From: Sphingomonas phyllosphaerae | GTDB lineage: Bacteria > Pseudomonadota > Alphaproteobacteria > Sphingomonadales > Sphingomonadaceae | Reading direction: 5' to 3' | DNA: 64,000 nt | Assembly: GCA_036946405.1 (NCBI GenBank) | Contig: JAQIJC010000001.1 | Coordinates: forward strand, 3,361,501-3,425,500 | Part shown: one piece after another, positions 48,393 to 58,857 of the stretch | Numbering within the stretch: position 1 is the first letter of the stretch | Layout: each line of letters starts with the position of its first letter | Notes under the pieces: generated by a model | What the model saw: the letters and a program-made list of their open reading frames with translations, nothing else | Databases searched by the model: none | Told to the model about the DNA's origin: nothing | Position numbers and translations under genes: made by a program

Positions 48393-48460
48393 TTCGCGAT
48401 CTCCCGTCGCGCTTCGCGGAGCCGCGCGACGCATTTCGTCAGTCGGGCGATCACGGTCAT
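48389..48460 (-). CDS. 23-residue micro-ORF bridging the two GNAT genes
   Basis: ATG at 48460 overlaps the stop of GNAT copy 2 (ATGA, 48457-48460). TGA at 48389-48391 overlaps the GTG start of copy 1 (GTGA). The basic peptide reads [20 protein letters not shown] plus IAK. The double overlap looks like a translational relay that keeps ribosomes moving across the 64-base spacer between duplicates. It may be only a coupling device and not a functional peptide. Confidence 0.4.
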   Translation of the reverse strand: MTVIARLTKCVARLREARREIAK

Positions 48461-49050
48461 CGTGTGCGCTCCAGCATATGGTCGAGATTGCTTCGGACCT
48501 GCGGCCATTCGTGCGAGAGGATCGAATAGACGACGGTGTCGCGAACCTCCCCCGTCCCGCTGACGGTATGCCAGCGCAGCACGCCGTCCTTGCGCGCGCC
48601 CAGCCGCTCGATCGCCGCGCGCGAATCCGGATTGCGCCAATTGGCGCGCACCTGCACGCACTGACAGCCGAGCCGGTCGAAGGCATGGCCGAGCAGCAGC
48701 CGCTTCATCTCGGTGCTCAGTGCGGTACGCTGTACGCGGCGTGCGTAGAGCGTGCCGCCGATCTCGACACGGTCATGGCCAAGGTTCATCCGCAGCAGTC
48801 GCGTCGCGCCGGCGATCTGCCCGTCGGCGGCGAGCAGGGTGAAGGGCAGCGCGCGGCCCGCCACCTGCTGCGCCTCCAGCGTGTCGAACCAGGTGTCGAT
48901 CGTCGCGGGACCGGGGACGGCCGTCGCGAAGACCTGCGTCAGCCCGCTGAACGCCGTCAGCAGCGCGGCGCGATCGGCGCGATCGAGCGGGCGCAGCGTG
49001 ACATGGCGTCCGACCAGCGTCGGTACGGTCTGCCACACCGCGTCGCTCAT
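48457..49050 (-). CDS. GNAT N-acetyltransferase, copy 2
   Basis: 197 residues, the paralogue of copy 1 with the same motifs ([40 protein letters not shown]). The start overlaps the lolD stop as ATGA (49047-49050). The family acetylates protein N-termini or small amines; the substrate here is unknown. Divergence between copies is spread evenly, so neither shows obvious decay. Position between lolD and gpx is reached by chained start/stop overlaps. Confidence 0.9.
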   Translation of the reverse strand: MSDAVWQTVPTLVGRHVTLRPLDRADRAALLTAFSGLTQVFATAVPGPATIDTWFDTLEAQQVAGRALPFTLLAADGQIAGATRLLRMNLGHDRVEIGGTLYARRVQRTALSTEMKRLLLGHAFDRLGCQCVQVRANWRNPDSRAAIERLGARKDGVLRWHTVSGTGEVRDTVVYSILSHEWPQVRSNLDHMLERTR

Positions 49051-49784
49051 CCCGCGATCTCCAGCTGCCCCTCGTGGAGCCGGACGACGCGGTCCATCCG
49101 CGCCGCCAGCCGTTCGTTATGCGTCGCCACCAAGGCGGCGGAGCCCTCCTCGCGTACCAGCCGCAGGAACTCGGCCAGCACGCGATCGGCGGTGGCTTCG
49201 TCGAGATTGCCGGTCGGCTCGTCGGCCAGCACCAGCGCCGGGCGGTTGGCGAGCGCGCGTGCGACCGCGACGCGCTGCTGCTCGCCCCCCGACAGTGCGG
49301 AGGGACGATGCGTGAGCCGGTGCCCGACGCCGAGCGCGGTGAGCAGCGTGGCCGCGCGCTCCTCGGCTGCCGCCCGGTCCGCGCCGTGGATCAGCTGCGG
49401 CAGCACGACATTCTCGATCGCGTTGAAGTCGGGCAGCAGGTGGTGGAACTGGTACACGAAGCCGAGCCGGTCGCGGCGGAGCGCGGTGCGCCCGGCGGCG
49501 TCGAGCCTGGCGGCTTCGGTGCCGGCGATGCGGATCGAGCCGGAGAAGCCGCCTTCGAGCAGCCCGACCGCCTGCAACAGGGTCGACTTGCCCGACCCGG
49601 ACGGACCGAGCAGCGCGACGATCTCGCCGGGGCGGACCGCGAGATCGACGCCGCGCAGGACGTGGATCGTCGTCTCCCCCTGCGTGAAGCTGCGCGCGAG
49701 GCCGGTGGTCTGGAGAACCGCGGGGACGCCGTCGGACGCGGCAAAGCCGCGCCGGCCGTGCGCCTCTTCGCTTGCATCACTCAT
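49047..49784 (-). CDS. lolD: Lipoprotein-release ABC transporter ATPase LolD
   Basis: 245 residues, the ATPase that powers extraction of lipoproteins from the inner membrane. Walker A is [14 protein letters not shown], the signature [16 protein letters not shown] and Walker [16 protein letters not shown]. The long hydrophilic N-terminus (about 22 residues) precedes [11 protein letters not shown]. It overlaps lolC by 8 bases. Similar MacB ATPases exist, but the partner permease shows the LolC/E signature. Confidence 0.94.
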   Translation of the reverse strand: MSDASEEAHGRRGFAASDGVPAVLQTTGLARSFTQGETTIHVLRGVDLAVRPGEIVALLGPSGSGKSTLLQAVGLLEGGFSGSIRIAGTEAARLDAAGRTALRRDRLGFVYQFHHLLPDFNAIENVVLPQLIHGADRAAAEERAATLLTALGVGHRLTHRPSALSGGEQQRVAVARALANRPALVLADEPTGNLDEATADRVLAEFLRLVREEGSAALVATHNERLAARMDRVVRLHEGQLEIAG

Positions 49785-51027
49785 AACGCAGCACCTCGAC
49801 CGGATCGGTATTGGCGGCCTTGAGCGCCGGATAGACGGTGGCGAGGAAGGTCATCAGCAAGGTGATGATGACGATCGCGGTCACCTCGACCGGATCGACC
49901 TTCGACGGCAATTCGGTGAGATAACGGATCGACGGGTCCCACAGGTTCTGCCCGGTGACCAGCTGGACGAAATTGACCACCGACTGGCGGAAGAACAGGA
50001 ATATCGCGCCGAGCGCGAGCCCGGCGAAGGTGCCGAGCACGCCGATCGTCGTGCCGACCGTCATGAAGATCCGCAGCATCGCGCCGCGGCTCGCGCCCAT
50101 CGTGCGCAGGATCGCGATGTCGCGCGTCTTGGCGCGCACAAGCATGATGAGCGAGCTGGCGATGTTGAACGCGGCGACGAGGATGATGATGCACAGCACC
50201 ACGAACATCGCGACGCGCTCGACCGCCAAAGCGTCGAACAGCTCCGAATTGAGCCGCCGCCAGTCGCTGACGACGCCGTACGGCTGCACCTGTTTCGCGA
50301 GCGGGGCGAGGATCTCGCCGACCTTGTCGGCATGGGTGGTCTGCAACTCGATCATGCCGACCGTGTCGCCGGTCAGCAGCAGGGTCTGCGCATCCTGCAA
50401 CGGCATGACGACATACGCCTTGTCGTAATCGTAGACTCCGACCTCGAAGATCGCGCCGACCCGGTAGCTGACGCTGCGCGGCATCGTGCCGAACGGCGTC
50501 GAGCGGCCGAGCGGGCTGATGACGGTGATATCGGAGCCGATCGTCGCGCCCAGCTGCTCGGCGAGGCGCGCCCCGATCGCGACATTGCCGCTGTTCGGGG
50601 TCAGCGTCGCGAGGCTGCCCGCGACGATCTTGGTGCGGATCGTGGCGTTGGTGCGGATGTCCTCCGGCCGCATTCCGCGGAGCAGGATCGCCTCGGCACG
50701 GCCGTTGTAGGTCGCGAACAGCGGCTGCTCGATCATCGGCACCGCGCTGGTCACGCCCGGCGTCGCCCTGGCGAGTTCGACGACGCGCTGCCAATTGTCG
50801 AGCCGATTGTTATAGCCCTGCACCACGGCATGGCCGTTCAGCCCCACGATCTTGTCGAACAGCTCGGCACGGAAGCCGTTCATGACGCTCATCACGATCA
50901 CCAGCGCGGCGACTCCGAGCATCACCGCGCCGAGCGAGAAGCCCGCCACCAGTACGATGAAGCGTTCACCCTTGCCCGGCAGCAGATACCGCCGCGCGAT
51001 CATGCTCTCATAGCGCGACAGCAACAT
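49777..51027 (-). CDS. lolC: Lipoprotein-release ABC transporter permease LolC/E
   Basis: 416 residues from the ATG at 51027; the open frame runs 59 codons further but the family begins as here ([20 protein letters not shown]). One N-terminal TM helix ([20 protein letters not shown]), a large periplasmic domain, then three TM helices at the C-terminal end ([20 protein letters not shown] and later). Alphaproteobacteria use a single LolC/E hybrid that works as a homodimer, which fits one permease gene next to lolD. First gene of the operon. Confidence 0.92.
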   Translation of the reverse strand: MLLSRYESMIARRYLLPGKGERFIVLVAGFSLGAVMLGVAALVIVMSVMNGFRAELFDKIVGLNGHAVVQGYNNRLDNWQRVVELARATPGVTSAVPMIEQPLFATYNGRAEAILLRGMRPEDIRTNATIRTKIVAGSLATLTPNSGNVAIGARLAEQLGATIGSDITVISPLGRSTPFGTMPRSVSYRVGAIFEVGVYDYDKAYVVMPLQDAQTLLLTGDTVGMIELQTTHADKVGEILAPLAKQVQPYGVVSDWRRLNSELFDALAVERVAMFVVLCIIILVAAFNIASSLIMLVRAKTRDIAILRTMGASRGAMLRIFMTVGTTIGVLGTFAGLALGAIFLFFRQSVVNFVQLVTGQNLWDPSIRYLTELPSKVDPVEVTAIVIITLLMTFLATVYPALKAANTDPVEVLRYE

Positions 51028-51583
51028 GGCCGTTTCGATAGGGAGCCGCCCGAGGTTGCGCAATGGGGGCTGTTGCGGAATCGTCACATAGTCGCCGCAA
51101 TCGGTTTTGCCGCCGTTCATTTGTATCGACAGCGAACAAGCCGCGCCGCATACCTGCGGGCACTGGCACACAGGCAAAGGCCGTGGTTCGGGGAACGCCA
51201 TCAAGCCCCGCTGATCCTTCGGGAAAAGCGTGCGGGCTTAGGGCTGGATAGGGGGCTGACGAGCGATCGTCACGCAGGCGCCCGGGTCGTGGATAACGGC
51301 CCGGGCGTTTGCCGTTCGGTCGCAGCCCGGTGCCAGCACCGGGCGTCGCAAAGCGGCGACCGAACCGGCCGGCGGGTCGGCCTTGGCCGATCCCGTCCGA
51401 CGTCAGCGGCGGCTTTGCCGGCGGCCTTTGGCTGGCGTTGGGGGTTGATGCGGGAAAGCTATCCCAACTGGGCCCCGGCCTTCGCCGGGGTGACAACCTT
51501 CCCCACGTCATTGCGAGCGTGGCGAAGCAATCCAGCGCCAGACCAGGACGCCCTGGATTGCTTCGCTCCGCTCGCAATGACGA
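51028..51583. repeat. Intergenic region with repeats between lolC and the TonB receptor
   Basis: About 555 bases, no supported gene. A large inverted repeat of the GTCATTGCGAGCG family has arms at 51507-51535 and 51553-51581 (29 bases, one or two mismatches), touching the end of the receptor gene. A CCCCGGCCTTCGCCGGGG hairpin precedes it at about 51474-51491. A CGCCCGGG/CCCGGGCG inverted pair lies at about 51278-51307. One near-consensus DnaA box is present on the minus strand near 51290, but alone it means little. The lolC promoter should lie in 51030-51200. Confidence 0.6.
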
Positions 51584-53995
51584 TCAGAACCCGAACCCGA
51601 CCGTCAGACCGTAGGTCCGCGGATCGCCGACGTTGCCCGCGATCAGCCCGGTATTCCCCGGCGTCGTCGCGAGCACCTCATAATATTCGGTGTCGAACAG
51701 GTTGCGTACCCAGCCGAACACGTTGACTCCGCTGTCGGTCCGGAAGCCGAGCCGCGCATTCACCAGCGTATAGCCATTCACGTCAGTGTAGATCGATCGC
51801 GAAGCATTGGACGAAAATTTGGTCCGCGAATTGGCGTCGACGCCGACATACGCTTCCCCCGATTTGCCGAACACCGTCCCGGGCAGATTATACTCGCCGC
51901 CATAGGACACCGCGAACTTCGAGATGCCCGGCAACCACTGACCCGAAATGTCGCACGCGACCGGGCTGTTGGTGCCGCCCGACAATTCCGGCGGGCACGG
52001 CGCGTTCTTGAAGTCGACGTATTTGTGATCGGTGAAGGCGCCGTTCGTGTAGAGGTTGAAACGGTCGTTCGGCCGCACCGAGAAGTCGGCTTCGACACCG
52101 CGCACCCGCACCTTGCCGGCGTTGGCGAGATAGCCGCGCAGCGTCGAGGTCGAGCTGTTGTTGACCACCGCCTGATAGTCGCTGATCTCCGTCCAGAAGC
52201 CGGTGACGTTCAGCGTGATCTTGCGATCCCAGAATTGCGACTTGGCACCGATCTCGAAATGGTCGACCTTTTCCGGCGCGACCTGCGCCAGCTGCGTCTG
52301 CACCACGCCGCCGACGACCGGCACGCCGTTCAGATTGAGCCCGCCCGATTTGAAGCTGTGCGCGTAGGTACCGTACAGCAGCACGTCGCGCGACGGCTTG
52401 TACGATGCGGTGAGGTCGTAGGAGACGTTCCATTCGCGGAACGTCTGGTCGCGGAATTCCTGCGGCTGGATCGCATCGCGCTGTGCCGCCTGACGCGCGG
52501 TGCCGCCGGTGGCGGGAACCAGATTGCCCTGCCCGTCGCGCACGACGCTGACATAGCTGCCGGTCTTGTCGTCGTAGTTGAGCCGCACGCCCGGCGAGAG
52601 CGTGAAGGCGTCAGTCAGGTTCCAGTTGACCTTGCCGAAGATCGCGCCGGAGAAGTTATTGAGCCGGATGTCGTTCGCGGCAGTCAGACCGTTAAGCACC
52701 GACGGATCGCGCGATAGTGCGCTCGACGGGTTGATGAGCCAGCGGCTCGCCGCCGGCCCCTGCCGCTGCGTGCCGGTGGTGTGGATCGTCTGATAGAAAC
52801 CGAACAACCCCAGCACGTAATCGAAATGCTCCGCCTTGCCGGCGTAGCGGAACTCCTGCGTATATTGCTCTTGCCGGGTCGGATTCTGCGACAGCGTCGT
52901 GATCGGCAGCCCGGTAAAGTCACGATCGTTGGCGGGGAGCCAGTCCCAGAAACGATAGGCGGTGATCGAGGTCAAAGTCCCCTCGCCCAGCCGCTGCTCG
53001 CCGCGCAGCGACAGCCCGCCCAATTCATTGCGCGCGCTGAGCTTGGCGTCGAGATCGGTCAGCCGGTCGAACGGGTTGCGGCTCGGCGGCGCATAGCCCT
53101 GCGCGGCGGCAAGCTGATCGAACTGGCGATCGGGAGAACGCTGGGTCTTGCCGACGCGCACGAAAATCTGTGCGCAGCAATTCGGGTTCTGGCGCGAATA
53201 ATCGCCCGACAGCGTCAGATCGAGATCGTCGGTCGCCTTCCACAGGATCGCGGTGCGGAGGCCGAGATTGTCCTGTGCATTGACGTATTGATTGCTCGCG
53301 ACATTGTAGATCGTCCCGCGCCGGTCGGTGGTCGACACGCCGAGCCGGATCGCGACCTTGTCGGTCAGCGGGCCAGAAATCGAAGCCTTGGCCTGCTTGA
53401 ACTCCAGATTGCCGACCGACACCTCGGCGCGGCCCTGCAACGTGAAGCTCGGCGCCTTGCTGGTGATGTTGATCGCGCCCGCGACGGTATTCTTGCCGTA
53501 CAGCGTTCCCTGCGGTCCGCGCAGCGTCTCGATCTGTTGCACGTCGAGGAAATCCAGCGTCGCCGCCGCGACGCGGCTGAGATAGACCTGGTCGATATAG
53601 ATGCCGACACCCTGCTCGATCCCGTCGTTGGTGAGCCCGAGCGGCGCGCCGAGCCCGCGGATGTTGACCGAGGAATTGCGCGGGTTGGTCGAATAGAATT
53701 GCAGCGTCGGCTGGAGTTGCTGGAGCCGCTGGACGTTGAAGCTGCCGGTCGCATCCAGTTCCTTCACCCCGACCACCGAAATCGGGATCGGCACGTTCTG
53801 CGCCGACTCGGCGCGCCGCCGCGCGGTGACGACCACGTCGGCCGCGGCAGAGCTGCGTTGCACCTGCTCCTCGGTCCGGTCCGGATCACCCGGCGTGGTC
53901 GGCACCGTCTCGCGCTCCCCGACGACGACCGGTGCGGGCGGTTGCTGCGGCGCCGTCGCCTGGGCGGCCAGTAGCAGAGCGAGCGTGACGGACAT
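51584..53995 (-). CDS. TonB-dependent outer-membrane receptor
   Basis: 803 residues. A short signal (TLALLLAAQATA) is followed by a Pro/Glu-rich linker, the TonB-box-like ADVVVTARRR, a plug (VPIPISVVGVKELDATG, IRGLGAPLGLTNDGIEQG, IETLRGPQGTLYGKNTVAGA) and a barrel ending in Phe (GLTVGFGF). The plug is of the class with YIDQVYLSRVAAATLDFLD, shared with FecA-like and many sphingomonad receptors. Substrate unknown. A pair of Cys in a late loop (CPPELSGGTNSPVACD) may form a disulfide. It ends against a repeat. Confidence 0.9.
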   Translation of the reverse strand: MSVTLALLLAAQATAPQQPPAPVVVGERETVPTTPGDPDRTEEQVQRSSAAADVVVTARRRAESAQNVPIPISVVGVKELDATGSFNVQRLQQLQPTLQFYSTNPRNSSVNIRGLGAPLGLTNDGIEQGVGIYIDQVYLSRVAAATLDFLDVQQIETLRGPQGTLYGKNTVAGAINITSKAPSFTLQGRAEVSVGNLEFKQAKASISGPLTDKVAIRLGVSTTDRRGTIYNVASNQYVNAQDNLGLRTAILWKATDDLDLTLSGDYSRQNPNCCAQIFVRVGKTQRSPDRQFDQLAAAQGYAPPSRNPFDRLTDLDAKLSARNELGGLSLRGEQRLGEGTLTSITAYRFWDWLPANDRDFTGLPITTLSQNPTRQEQYTQEFRYAGKAEHFDYVLGLFGFYQTIHTTGTQRQGPAASRWLINPSSALSRDPSVLNGLTAANDIRLNNFSGAIFGKVNWNLTDAFTLSPGVRLNYDDKTGSYVSVVRDGQGNLVPATGGTARQAAQRDAIQPQEFRDQTFREWNVSYDLTASYKPSRDVLLYGTYAHSFKSGGLNLNGVPVVGGVVQTQLAQVAPEKVDHFEIGAKSQFWDRKITLNVTGFWTEISDYQAVVNNSSTSTLRGYLANAGKVRVRGVEADFSVRPNDRFNLYTNGAFTDHKYVDFKNAPCPPELSGGTNSPVACDISGQWLPGISKFAVSYGGEYNLPGTVFGKSGEAYVGVDANSRTKFSSNASRSIYTDVNGYTLVNARLGFRTDSGVNVFGWVRNLFDTEYYEVLATTPGNTGLIAGNVGDPRTYGLTVGFGF

Positions 53996-54076
53996 TCAGA
54001 TACCCCTTTTGGTCTTCGAACCGACTCTTTGCCGCACCTCCCATATCCCATCAACAAACTAGGGGTTTGTCGACCC

Positions 54077-54104
54077 CTTGAAACGCTTCGCATCGGCCCC
54101 AAAT
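54077..54104 (+). promoter_or_regulatory. Sigma-32 (RpoH)-type promoter of hsp20
   Basis: CTTGAAA at 54077-54083, a 13-base spacer, and CCCCAAAT at 54097-54104 match the RpoH consensus (CTTGAAA, 11-16 bases, CCCCATnT) with one difference. The ATG of hsp20 is about 95 bases downstream. A small hairpin AGGGGT/ACCCCT (54061-54078) overlaps the -35 side. The leader could also hold a thermosensor, not analysed here. Confidence 0.75.
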
Positions 54105-54198
54105 TCATGATCGTGCGGTGCCGGACACCGGGCCGCACGAAACAGGCGCCGCGCACAGGCGGGCGCCGCTTTCAAATAGCTCACTGGAGGATTTGACG

Positions 54199-54666
54199 AT
54201 GCGTTTCGACCTGACCCCCTATCGCCGCTCCACGATCGGTTTCGATCGGCTGTTCGACCTCATCGAGGCCAATGCACGGAGTGCTGCGGAGAATTACCCG
54301 CCGTTCAACCTGGAGCGCGTAGCGGACGACCGTTATCGCATCACGCTGGCCGTGGCCGGGTTCAGCCGTGACGAGATCGAGATCGTCGCGCAGCAGAACC
54401 TGTTGCTGGTCACCGGCAAGAAGGACGACAAGGCGGACAACAATCAGTTCCTCCATCTCGGCATCGCGAACCGCAGCTTCGAGCGGCGGTTCGAACTCGC
54501 CGACTTCGTGTTCGTGGAGGATGCACGATTGAACGACGGTCTGCTGGTGGTCGATCTGGTCCGGGAAGTGCCCGAGGCGATGAAGCCGAAGAGCATCGCG
54601 ATCAAGACCGGCGCGCCGCTGACCGCGGTCGAGAACAAGGCGGCCGACGAAGCACAGGCCGCCTGA
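54199..54666 (+). CDS. Small heat-shock protein, Hsp20 family
   Basis: 155 residues from the ATG at 54199 with GGAGG 8 bases upstream. An ATP-independent holdase. The alpha-crystallin domain spans about 35-125 (PPFNLERVADDRYRITLAVA, NLLLVTGKKDD, FERRFELADFVFVEDARL). The start RFDLTPYRRSTIGFDRLFDL is as in IbpA. The C-terminal tail holds the IxI-like motif KSIAIK. A sigma-32-type promoter precedes it and an intrinsic terminator follows, so it is a single heat-induced unit. Confidence 0.95.
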   Translation: MRFDLTPYRRSTIGFDRLFDLIEANARSAAENYPPFNLERVADDRYRITLAVAGFSRDEIEIVAQQNLLLVTGKKDDKADNNQFLHLGIANRSFERRFELADFVFVEDARLNDGLLVVDLVREVPEAMKPKSIAIKTGAPLTAVENKAADEAQAA

Positions 54667-54710
54667 TCGGAATCGGCGTCTCTTTGCTCCCTTTCGAGAC
54701 GCCGGTGGGG

Positions 54711-54746
54711 GCGTCCGGGCCGCAAGGCTCGGGCGCCTTTCCTTTT
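54711..54746 (+). terminator. Rho-independent terminator after hsp20
   Basis: GCGTCCGGGCC (54711-54721) and GGCTCGGGCGC (54726-54736) form an 11-bp stem with G-T pairs and a GCAA tetraloop, followed by CTTTCCTTTT. A second hairpin, GGCGTCTC/GAGACGCC (54675-54703), lies just before it. Both sit 9-80 bases after the hsp20 stop, before the convergent GDSL gene. Confidence 0.8.
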
Positions 54747-54782
54747 ACAGGCTAGCGCCGCTCGGAGTCGGTCCTGCCGCGG

Positions 54783-55772
54783 TCAGGCCGCCACCCGCCG
54801 CCGGCGGTCGCGACGCAGCGCCGCGCCGATCGTCGCGAAGCCGAGGATCAGCATCGCCCAGGTCGTCGGCTCCGGAACCGCCGCCAGCCCGAAACCGAAT
54901 TTGCTGTTGATGTCATTATACAGCGCGCGATGGATCGCGGTGGTCGGATGGACGCCGTCGAACGAGAAATAGCCGGTGCAAGCCGGGAAGGCGTTGGCGC
55001 CCCGGCAGGTCGTCCCGGGCTGCCCCGCCGCGGGCAGGATCAGCGGCACGGGCAGGTCGAAGGCGGCCGGATTGGTCTGCACGCGCTGGAAGAAGTCGAG
55101 ATAGCTGTAGCGCATCAGCCGCGTGCCGGCCGCCGGCTTGAAGGCGTCGAGCGCATCCGTCAGATATCCTTCCGCCTTGATCGAGAGCGCCAGCGGCGCG
55201 CCTTCGGTCGCGACCGGGAAGCCGGTCAGCAGGATGTTGCGCGCGCCGAGTTTGTTGAGCGCCGCGACCGCCGCGACATAGTTGTTCGCCGCCTCGCGCA
55301 GGAAGGCATCCGGATCGGTGACGCCGGCGCTGGCGCCCTCGACCGCGGCGAACACGTCGTTGCCGCCGAAGTTCAGGACGTAAAGCCCGTTGGGATCGAC
55401 GGCCTTTCCGCTCTTCACCGCCAGATCGTAAAGCGCGACCTGCTCCAGCGCGTCATACACGGGCGTCGTGCTGGTCGCGCGCGCACCACCGAAGGCGTAA
55501 TTGCTGCCGCCGTTGAGCGAGGCCACGGTCGGCGTCCCGTACATCGCGAGGCTCAACAGGTCGGTATAGTCGAGCCCGTTGGTGAAGCGCCCGGCGACAT
55601 AGCCCTGCGCCGGATCGGCACCGAGCCGCAGCGCGCGGATGTTGCCGGCGTCGACGAGGCTGTCCCCGAAGACGGTGAGCGATGAAAAGGGCGGCGGGGT
55701 CGTCTGCGCTGCCGCCGGAACCGCTATCGTCATCGCCGCCGCGCACAGCAGCGTCGCCACCCGTCCGATCAT
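54783..55772 (-). CDS. SGNH/GDSL hydrolase with PEPxxWA-CTERM anchor
   Basis: 329 residues. A signal peptide (LLCAAAMTIAVPAAAQ) leads to a GDSL esterase domain. The catalytic Ser is in TVFGDSLVDAGN, the oxyanion Asn in VLNFGGNDVF, and the Asp/His dyad in FSFDGVHPTTAIHRAL. The C-terminus carries VPEPTTWAMLILGFATIGAA and then an Arg-rich tail, the PEP-CTERM sorting signal (PEPxxWA variant) cleaved by exosortase. It is probably an outer-surface or exopolysaccharide-associated lipase or esterase. No exosortase gene is in the window. Confidence 0.92.
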   Translation of the reverse strand: MIGRVATLLCAAAMTIAVPAAAQTTPPPFSSLTVFGDSLVDAGNIRALRLGADPAQGYVAGRFTNGLDYTDLLSLAMYGTPTVASLNGGSNYAFGGARATSTTPVYDALEQVALYDLAVKSGKAVDPNGLYVLNFGGNDVFAAVEGASAGVTDPDAFLREAANNYVAAVAALNKLGARNILLTGFPVATEGAPLALSIKAEGYLTDALDAFKPAAGTRLMRYSYLDFFQRVQTNPAAFDLPVPLILPAAGQPGTTCRGANAFPACTGYFSFDGVHPTTAIHRALYNDINSKFGFGLAAVPEPTTWAMLILGFATIGAALRRDRRRRVAA

Positions 55773-55843
55773 GCCATCCTCCCATTTATCTTTGTAAACG
55801 AGAGGTTAACGTGGACGTAAGCGACAGGCAATGACGATCAATC

Positions 55844-57481
<1,638 letters not shown>

Positions 57482-57565
57482 GGGACGCAACCCCTAACCT
57501 TCAAATGCGCAAAAGGGCAAGCGCGCGGGAAGCCCGCGCGCGACGAAACGACGATATTGTCGCGA

Positions 57566-57940
57566 TCAGCGGGCCAGCGGCACGCCGTTGTCGGCCGGCG
57601 CCGGGGCGACCGCATTGTCGGCGGTCGCCGGGGCAGGCTGCGCTGCGACCGGCGGCTGGGCCTGCGTCTGCGCCGCCGGCGCACGGCGATTCAGCGAGGT
57701 GTCGACCGACACCGCGCCGCGGCTTGCCGCGAGGAACGCCAGCACGATGCTCATCAGGATGAACAGCCCGGCGAGCACCGAGGTGGCGCGCGTCAGGAAA
57801 TCGGCCGCACCGCGCGCCGACATCAGCCCCGACGGGCTGCCCGACGAGGTCAGGCCGCCGCCTTCCGACCGCTGCATCAGGATCACGGTGACGAGCGCCG
57901 CCGCGATAATGGCCTGGAGGACGATCAGGAAGGTGAACAT
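57566..57940 (-). CDS. secG: Preprotein translocase subunit SecG
   Basis: 124 residues. Two TM helices (about 2-20 and 52-71) flank the conserved cytoplasmic loop LMQRSEGGGLTSSGSPSGLM, the SecG hallmark. The C-terminal 50 residues are an Ala/Pro/Gln-rich tail typical of alphaproteobacterial SecG. Part of the SecYEG channel; SecG aids SecA cycling. First gene of the secG-pyrG pair and divergent from the MarR gene. Confidence 0.93.
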   Translation of the reverse strand: MFTFLIVLQAIIAAALVTVILMQRSEGGGLTSSGSPSGLMSARGAADFLTRATSVLAGLFILMSIVLAFLAASRGAVSVDTSLNRRAPAAQTQAQPPVAAQPAPATADNAVAPAPADNGVPLAR

Positions 57941-58154
57941 GGGCTGGGCGCGATTCCGAAGCGAGAAACAGCCGGTGGTCCGCCGCGTGGCGGCCCCGGA
58001 TCACGCGCCACATAGGGGAGCAGCGCGCCAGGATCAACCGCGCCGCCCGCCAGCCCCGGACAAGCCGCGTGCCAAATTCGTGACATAGCTGAAACCAGCC
58101 GTGAAAGCGGGCGTTAATCCGCCGACAAGTCCGGGATGATCCGGGTTTCTTTCG

Positions 58155-58550
58155 ATGCGGGACGAGGACGTGGCAACATTGGCTCAACCCGAACTGAGTT
58201 CGTGGATGAATGCGCTGGTCGATTACGTGCGGTCGGGCGAGCCCGACCTCACCAACCGCCAGATGGCGCTCCTGCTGGTGGTCTACCTGCGGCCGGGCCC
58301 GCATACGGTGCGGGGGTTGGCGCGCATTTTGAACGTGTCGAAGCCGGTCGTGACGCGCGCCTTGAATCGCTTGGGTGCGCTGGGCTATCTGCGCCGCCAA
58401 CGCGACGACAGCGACAAACGCAATATCTTCGTCGCCCGCACGACCGAAGGGGCAGATTTTCTTGAAGAGTTCGGCCAGTTCATCGGCGAAGGGGACGCCG
58501 CCCCTGCCGCCGTCCGCGCCCACGGCACCGGGGATGCGGCCCGGGCGTAA
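58155..58550 (+). CDS. MarR-family winged-helix regulator
   Basis: 131 residues, slightly short for MarR. The recognition part is GLARILNVSKPVVTRALNRL, the wing LRRQRDDSDKRNIFVARTT, and the flanking helices form the dimer interface. The N-terminus ELSSWMNALVDYVRSGEPDL is less usual. The 3' end overlaps the next ORF by 17 bases. It probably responds to a small ligand; the target could be the divergent secG side or its own operon. Confidence 0.85.
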   Translation: MRDEDVATLAQPELSSWMNALVDYVRSGEPDLTNRQMALLLVVYLRPGPHTVRGLARILNVSKPVVTRALNRLGALGYLRRQRDDSDKRNIFVARTTEGADFLEEFGQFIGEGDAAPAAVRAHGTGDAARA

Positions 58551-58857
58551 CGGATTCGCGCTCACCGGCCGGTCGCGCGTGCTCGATCCGCGCACCCATG
58601 CGGTGCGTCCCGATATCGCCGACGTGCGCCTCGCCGACCGCGTCTTCGCCCCACATTATGCCGCCCCGCTGCGCCGCACGCTGCTGCGCGAGGCGGTGCT
58701 GCGCGACGCGCGCGACCGTGCCGCCGCACCGCTCGCCACGCTTCCGGCGGGCGCGGCGTTCGACCTGCTCGACCTGACCGGCGGGGTCGCCTGGGGGATT
58801 GCCGTGGATCATGGGACGGTCGGGTATCTCGACGCTGACGCGGTGCAGCCGCAATGA
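58534..58857 (+). CDS. SH3-like fragment of an NlpC/P60-type protein
   Basis: 107 residues from the ATG at 58534. The sequence (LTGRSRVLDPRTHAVRPDIA, LADRVFAPHYAAPLRRTLL, then GTVGYLDADAVQ) resembles the N-terminal SH3-like domains of sphingomonad C40 peptidases. The catalytic NlpC/P60 domain that normally follows is missing: the stop at 58855-58857 overlaps the argC start (ATGA). It may be a truncated remnant or an independent wall-binding module. No signal peptide is seen. Confidence 0.55.
   Translation: MRPGRNGFALTGRSRVLDPRTHAVRPDIADVRLADRVFAPHYAAPLRRTLLREAVLRDARDRAAAPLATLPAGAAFDLLDLTGGVAWGIAVDHGTVGYLDADAVQPQ

Noticed and set aside
51285..51300. Possible replication origin signal (single near-consensus DnaA box)
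   Set aside because: Only one box, no cluster, no AT-rich unwinding region and no origin-type neighbours.
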